Part shown: one piece after another, positions 59,181 to 64,000 of the stretch
How the letters are laid out: every line of letters starts with the position of its first letter
Position numbering within the stretch: position 1 is the stretch's first letter
NCBI GenBank assembly: GCA_029866965.1
Contig: CP123444.1
Location: 2,025,501 to 2,089,500, forward strand
Source: Flavobacteriaceae bacterium YJPT1-3
GTDB lineage: Bacteria > Bacteroidota > Bacteroidia > Flavobacteriales > Flavobacteriaceae
DNA length: 64,000 nucleotides
Reading direction: 5' to 3'
The notes under the pieces: model-generated
What the model was told of the DNA's origin: nothing
Database searches by the model: none
Seen by the model: the letters and a program-made list of their open reading frames with translations, nothing else
Translations under genes and position numbers: made by a program

Positions 59181-62100
59181 ATGGTTCTAAAACCACTTCA
59201 AATTCTAGTAGTCCTTTGTTGTATAACCAATCTGCTCTGGGCACAAAAAACCATTACAGGAACGGTAACCTCGGCAGACAGCACACCCATACCCGGAGCG
59301 AATGTGTTGATTCAGGGCACGACCCAGGGTGTACAAACCGATTTCGATGGAAAGTTTAGTCTTGAGGCATCGGTAGGTGATGTGCTCTTAGTGACTTATG
59401 TAGGTTTCAATGAAAAAGAAGTTACGGTAACTGATGCACAAGCTGATTACACCATTGTCCTTACTGAGGACATCAGTGAATTGAATGAAGTGGTTGTGGT
59501 GGGTTATGGCTCCCAGCGTAAAGAGGTGCTTACCAGTTCCGTTTCTCAGGTGGACGGAGAAGAGATTGCTAAAGAGACCGTGTTGAATGCGAGTCAGGCA
59601 CTACAAGGTAAGGCAGCTGGAGTACAAGTGATTGCCTCTGATGCTCCGGGTCAGGCTTCTAATATTGTGATTCGCGGACTCGGAACGGTACAGGGAGGTC
59701 GAGATCCCTTGTATGTTGTGGATGGGGTACTTACAGACAATATAAATAACATCAACACCGCAGATATAGAGTCGATCAACATCCTTAAGGATGCTGCATC
59801 ACTCGCCATCTATGGGAATAGAGGGGCAAATGGCGTTGTCATTGTCACCACAAAACAAGCTAAGGAAGGTGTTATGACCATTAATGCGAATCACTTTACC
59901 GGGGTTCGTGATATTTTAAGTAAGGTAGAAATGGCTCGAGCCGATCAATTTGTGATATACAGTAATGAAGCCGCCCTTCGTGACTTGAGAACAGACAACG
60001 ATCCGAGTAATGATAATGACTTTAGCAATTTTTTGGCTACCAATCAGCCTTACGATACAGACTGGCTAGACGCGATAACACGAATAGGATTAATCAGAGA
60101 TTATTACGTATCCATTGCCGGAGGATCAGAAAAAGTAAAGTCGTTTTTCAGCGTCGGATTTAATGACGAAGAGGGTATACTCCTTAATAACGACTTCAAC
60201 AGACTTACGGTAAGAAGCAACGTTGATTATCAAATTTCAGACAAGCTCTCGTTCTCCTCTAAAGTAGGAACTCAATTAGCCTCTGGAACACCACAGAGTT
60301 TCGGTTTATTCACAGCGGCCTATAAACAGGCTCCCATAATACCGGCCCGTACAGAAGACGGGGTATTTGGTTCTTCCATTGGGCTAAACAATGTAGCAAA
60401 TCCATTGATTGACGCTACCAATGAATTTAAGCGGGAGAAAAATCGATTTTTCAAAGTCCAGGGTGCCTTTAAACTGGATTATGAGATTATTGAGGCACTC
60501 ACCTTTACGTCACGTTTTTCGATAGAAACAGAGTACGGACGTTTCTATAATTTTAGAAATCGTTTGGGTCGTTTTTTGGCTGACAATCCCTCGAATACAG
60601 AAAGCAGTTTTGAAGGGGGTATTGATAATCCCGCAAGAACACGACTTACAGTAACCCATACGAACACCTACCGCTGGTTTTTAGATAATTATTTCACCTA
60701 TGATAAGACCTTTGCTGAAGTTCACGGACTCAACCTTACGGTGGGAATTACTGCAGAAGAAAGTAGAAACGAATTTTTATCAGCGACTCGAAATAATGTT
60801 CCCCTAGACAATGCCCTAAATTTCAATTTGAACACGGGAGATGAAGATACATCACAATTGAACGGGGGAGCTATCAGTGTTCAGGATCGTTTGTATTCCT
60901 ATTTGGCTCGTGTAAATTACGATTATGACGGAAAATATTTGCTGGGAGGATCATTTCGCCGAGATGGATCCAGTCGGTTCCAGGCTGGTAGCCGATTTGG
61001 TAATTTTTATGCCGTAAGTGCCGGGTGGGTCGTCACACAAGAGTCTTTTTTTGACGATACGGTCTTTGATGTCTTAAAACTTAGAGCCAGCTTTGGGCAG
61101 TTAGGAAATCAAAATGTGCCTTTCAATGTAGTCACGGCTACTACGGGTGCAGGTGGCTTTTACGCGTTTGGACCCAATCAGGATTTACAGCAAGGAATAA
61201 CCATAACGGGAACTGTACAAGAAGATCTTTCCTGGGAAGTAACGGAGGAAACAAACTTAGGTCTCGAGTACACCCTATTTGATTTCCGACTTTCGGGTGA
61301 GATTGAAGCTTACCAGCGAACCAACACCAATGCGATTCTTCAAATTGAACTGCCTGACGTTATTGGTTTTGATCCCTTCAATTCGGCTGTTGGGGAAGTG
61401 GAGAATCGGGGGATTGAATTCTCCATCAATTGGTCTGACCAAATAGGAGAGGAGTTTTCTTATAGTATTGGAGGAAATTTCTCCTACAATGAAAATGAAA
61501 TTACCAACGCCACGAACCCGTTTTTCAATGAGCAAATTGGTGGTTTCATCAATAATGGACAGTACACCAAGAAAATTGCGGTTGGCCAACCCTTAGGAAG
61601 CTTCTTTTTGTATGAGGTAGAAGGAATTAATGATTCTGGTGATCTTGTATACCGCGATAATAACGGCAATGGTATCGTTGATGAAGGTGATCGTCGATAC
61701 TTTGGTTCCTACTTGCCTAAATACTACGGTACAGTCAACCTATCCATGAACTATAAGAATTTTGATTTTAGCACCACCTTATTTGGAAACTTTGGGAACC
61801 AGGTGTATAACGGTAAAAAGGCTCAGCGTTTCGGTAACGAGAATATAGAATTGACAGATTTCAACAACCGCTATACCTCTGGGCGTCCCAGCAACACGAC
61901 GCCACGAGCTTCAAATGACGTTCCTTTATCCTCCAACTACTATTTGGAGTCCGGTGACTTCGTTCGCATGAATTCAGTCACCTTAGGGTATACCATTCCT
62001 GAAAACACGCTGAAATACTTTACGAAGGTTCGTCTTTACCTCTCTGCGCGAAATCCATTGATATGGAAGAAATTTTCCGGATTTACACCGGAACTACCGG

Positions 62101-62186
62101 GAGCTCCACTGGGAACCGCCGGAATTGAACTGGACGCCTATCCAACACTACGTTCATTTTATATTGGTATTAACTCCTCATTTTAG
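59181..62186 (+). CDS. SusC/RagA-type TonB-linked outer-membrane transporter
   Basis: A 1001-aa protein: signal (ending LLWAQ), carboxypeptidase-like domain (ITGTVTSADSTPIPGANVLIQGTTQGVQTDFDGKFSL), plug (VVVVGYGSQRKEVLTSSVSQVDGEEI, PLYVVDGV, DAASLAIYGNRGANGVVIVTTK) and a large beta-barrel with terminal Phe (GINSSF). It imports glycan fragments with the SusD lipoprotein. Its long leader (58963-59180) leaves room for regulation by the upstream sensor. Confidence 0.95.
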   Translation: MVLKPLQILVVLCCITNLLWAQKTITGTVTSADSTPIPGANVLIQGTTQGVQTDFDGKFSLEASVGDVLLVTYVGFNEKEVTVTDAQADYTIVLTEDISELNEVVVVGYGSQRKEVLTSSVSQVDGEEIAKETVLNASQALQGKAAGVQVIASDAPGQASNIVIRGLGTVQGGRDPLYVVDGVLTDNINNINTADIESINILKDAASLAIYGNRGANGVVIVTTKQAKEGVMTINANHFTGVRDILSKVEMARADQFVIYSNEAALRDLRTDNDPSNDNDFSNFLATNQPYDTDWLDAITRIGLIRDYYVSIAGGSEKVKSFFSVGFNDEEGILLNNDFNRLTVRSNVDYQISDKLSFSSKVGTQLASGTPQSFGLFTAAYKQAPIIPARTEDGVFGSSIGLNNVANPLIDATNEFKREKNRFFKVQGAFKLDYEIIEALTFTSRFSIETEYGRFYNFRNRLGRFLADNPSNTESSFEGGIDNPARTRLTVTHTNTYRWFLDNYFTYDKTFAEVHGLNLTVGITAEESRNEFLSATRNNVPLDNALNFNLNTGDEDTSQLNGGAISVQDRLYSYLARVNYDYDGKYLLGGSFRRDGSSRFQAGSRFGNFYAVSAGWVVTQESFFDDTVFDVLKLRASFGQLGNQNVPFNVVTATTGAGGFYAFGPNQDLQQGITITGTVQEDLSWEVTEETNLGLEYTLFDFRLSGEIEAYQRTNTNAILQIELPDVIGFDPFNSAVGEVENRGIEFSINWSDQIGEEFSYSIGGNFSYNENEITNATNPFFNEQIGGFINNGQYTKKIAVGQPLGSFFLYEVEGINDSGDLVYRDNNGNGIVDEGDRRYFGSYLPKYYGTVNLSMNYKNFDFSTTLFGNFGNQVYNGKKAQRFGNENIELTDFNNRYTSGRPSNTTPRASNDVPLSSNYYLESGDFVRMNSVTLGYTIPENTLKYFTKVRLYLSARNPLIWKKFSGFTPELPGAPLGTAGIELDAYPTLRSFYIGINSSF

Positions 62187-62187
62187 C

Positions 62188-63633
62188 ATGATTATGAAAA
62201 CAGAAAGCCTACAAAAAATTACAATTCTGCTCTTATCTGTAGCTCTTAGCGGCTTCTTAGGATGCAGTGAAGAATTTATCGATGTCGAGTCCAACCAGGA
62301 AACTGAGTCCGCAATAAGTGCCGAAAGGGCACCTGAATTAGTCAATGCGGTGTACAACAGTCTGCTTACTTGGGAAGTCAGTTCCTTCAGTTGGACAGGG
62401 ATTACCAGTATCGCCTCAGACGATGCCGATAAGGGTAGTGTACCCAGCGATACTGGGGTAGATAAACACCTGCTGGATGCCCTTGAAATTTCTCCAACCA
62501 TGGTCTCCGTTGGCGATGTTTGGCGCGGTCATTTTGGTGGTATTCAGCGTGCAAACCAGGCGCTGAATCGGATTGCCTTATTTGAGGAAATTGATGCTGC
62601 ACTTCAAAGCAGATTGATAGGGGAGGCGAAATTTTTGCGGGCCCTCTATTATTTTCGATTAGTCCAAACCTTTGGAGGGGTGCCTATCATTACGACAATC
62701 AATAGCCTGGATGACATCAATGAAACTCTTCTTACCCGGGCTACACGTGAAGAAACTTTCGCGTTCATTGAGCAGGATCTGAGAGATGCAATTGATGCGC
62801 TACCCGAAAAAAGCGAATATCCTACCTCGGAATTGGGACGTGCAACTCGAGGTGCAGCAAAAACCTTACTGGCTAAGGTCTTTATGTATCAGGAAAATTG
62901 GGAAGAAGTTAGAGCACTGACCAACGAGATCATAGCTTCTGGGGAGTATGGTCTGACCCCCAATTATGAGGACATTTGGAAGGAAAGCAGTGAAAACAAC
63001 ATAGAATCCATTTTCGAGATCCAGTCCCGAGGTGCTGATCCTGCAGCCGGAGTTGATAAATACAGTACCATCCAAGGCGCTCGAGGTGCTGGTGGTTGGG
63101 GCTGGGGTTTTAATACGCCATCTGCTGACTTAAATGATTCCTACGAGGAAGGTGATACGCGACGTGATGCAACCATTATGTACGCTGGAGAAACTTTATT
63201 CGATGGTCGGGAGATTAGCGCCGATGCGCCCAATCCGCGTTACAATCAAAAAGCCTATGCTAGTGAGCTAACCGAGGCTGAAATTACAGGAAAAAATGTT
63301 CGTTTATTGCGCTATGCTGAAGTGCTCCTTATGAATGCTGAAGCGGCTGCCGTGCTTGGTGGCGACGTAGCAACGCCTCTTAATCAAGTGCGCGGAAGAG
63401 CAGGACTTGCACCAGCCATTACGCCATCGCGACTGGCTGTGTGGGAAGAACGCCGCTTTGAACTGGCTTTTGAACACGACCGCTACTTTGACTTGGTGCG
63501 TCAGGGAAGGGCACAAGAAGTACTCAATGCCAAGGGCATTCCTTTTGTTGCCGGAAAGCATGAAGTATTTCCGATACCTCAAGAACAAATCGATCTAAGT
63601 GGGGGCGTACTCACCCAAAATCCAGGATACTAA
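62188..63633 (+). CDS. SusD/RagB-type surface glycan-binding lipoprotein
   Basis: A 481-aa lipoprotein (FLGC lipobox). ATG 62188 lies 1 bp after susC; the frame upstream to 62125 lies inside susC. Features: TPR-like helices (AKFLRALYYFRLVQTFGGVPIIT), RGAAKTLLAKVFMYQENWEEVRALTNEII, and the C-terminal WEERRFELAFEHDRYFDLVR. It forms the lid of the SusC barrel. Confidence 0.95.
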   Translation: MIMKTESLQKITILLLSVALSGFLGCSEEFIDVESNQETESAISAERAPELVNAVYNSLLTWEVSSFSWTGITSIASDDADKGSVPSDTGVDKHLLDALEISPTMVSVGDVWRGHFGGIQRANQALNRIALFEEIDAALQSRLIGEAKFLRALYYFRLVQTFGGVPIITTINSLDDINETLLTRATREETFAFIEQDLRDAIDALPEKSEYPTSELGRATRGAAKTLLAKVFMYQENWEEVRALTNEIIASGEYGLTPNYEDIWKESSENNIESIFEIQSRGADPAAGVDKYSTIQGARGAGGWGWGFNTPSADLNDSYEEGDTRRDATIMYAGETLFDGREISADAPNPRYNQKAYASELTEAEITGKNVRLLRYAEVLLMNAEAAAVLGGDVATPLNQVRGRAGLAPAITPSRLAVWEERRFELAFEHDRYFDLVRQGRAQEVLNAKGIPFVAGKHEVFPIPQEQIDLSGGVLTQNPGY

Positions 63634-63656
63634 AAAAAATAAATTGACATATTGAA

Positions 63657-64000
63657 ATGATAGCTTTTCTAAGAATCTTACAGATGAATACATTTTATAC
63701 CTGCCTTGCTTTGATCTTTCTTACGGTCAGCGGATGCTCTGATGACGAAATTGCACCACCTCCGCCAGACGTAGGCTTTATCGAAGAGTCTAATGTAGAA
63801 ACACTGCCCCTCGAAAAGTTACTGGATACGGTACAGCGGCAAACCTTCCGCTATTTTTGGGAATTTGCAGAGCCCAATAGCGGTTTGGCCAGAGAGCGAT
63901 CTCAAGAAGATGCTTTAGGTGGAGAATCCAGAAATATTGTGACCATCGGAGGATCTGGTTTTGGAATTTCGTGTTTTCCTGCGGCGGTGGAACGAGGCTG
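63657..64000 (+). CDS. N-terminal part of a glucoamylase-family (GH144-like) lipoprotein
   Basis: Incomplete: the frame runs off the window. ATG 63657 or 63684; a lipoprotein signal (LTVSGC) and a Pro-rich linker precede LLDTVQRQTFRYFWEFAEPNSGLARERS and VTIGGSGFGIS, the start of the PF10091 glucoamylase-like/GH144 family, which includes endo-beta-1,2-glucanases. It suggests a beta-glucan as the target of this locus. The rest of the enzyme is beyond position 64000. Confidence 0.85.
   Translation, partial: MIAFLRILQMNTFYTCLALIFLTVSGCSDDEIAPPPPDVGFIEESNVETLPLEKLLDTVQRQTFRYFWEFAEPNSGLARERSQEDALGGESRNIVTIGGSGFGISCFPAAVERG

Overview
The window reads as chromosomal DNA of a marine-type Flavobacteriaceae member (Bacteroidota). 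Grounds: a SusC/SusD pair with a membrane propeller/LuxR-type regulator, a fused MoaC-MoaB, TAnnTTTG-type promoter elements, few strong Shine-Dalgarno sites, and flavobacterial protein families throughout. No rRNA, tRNA, transposase, phage gene or CRISPR array was seen.

1-12 kb: the tail of an unknown helical protein; an operon of a 32-aa membrane peptide, an exported PEP/pyruvate-dikinase-like protein and a class A beta-lactamase-fold hydrolase; convergent to it a second such hydrolase with an NTT-type transporter carrying HEAT repeats; then a GH20 hexosaminidase and a zinc alcohol dehydrogenase. 12-14.5 kb: an AraC-type regulator fused to a BLUF blue-light sensor, and a small PepSY-type membrane protein.

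14.7-25.6 kb: a molybdenum hydroxylase (2Fe-2S subunit, Tat-exported molybdopterin subunit), XdhC and MocA on the + strand, facing a compact cofactor operon on the - strand (moeA, modE-like, TSUP permease, moaD, moeB, moaE, moaCB, moaA). Its tight gene joins are broken at one place, between moaE and moaC, by an 8-bp tandem array (13 units) and a four-helix-bundle (23S-rRNA-intervening/Avd-like) gene with an in-frame stop.

26.7-56 kb: a stress/dormancy island: MlaE plus an ABC-MCE fusion, a MacAB-like exporter, upp, peroxiredoxin, an outer-membrane protein, ribosome hibernation factor, seven universal stress proteins, MscS, a sigma-like factor, a PAS histidine kinase with a REC-cNMP-Crp regulator, an ATP-cone/Mrr-like nuclease, a beta-CASP RNase, Hsp20, D-lactate-type dehydrogenase and a DnaJ-type chaperone. 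Fourteen TGA-N6-TCA palindromes lie in this island's promoters. At fourteen promoters the palindrome is separated by exactly 23 nt from a TAnnTTTG/A-like -7 element, as expected for class II Crp/Fnr activation near -41.5. This looks like one regulon, comparable in gene content to the mycobacterial DosR regulon, and is the main discovery candidate.

56-64 kb: a polysaccharide utilisation locus with a propeller/LuxR-HTH regulator, SusC, SusD and the start of a GH144/glucoamylase-like lipoprotein.

Across the whole window a 14-bp palindrome, GCTTTCGCGAAAGC, recurs: 12 copies of its 10-bp core, 11 of them inside genes, encoding AFAKA, FRES or LSRK peptides depending on frame.
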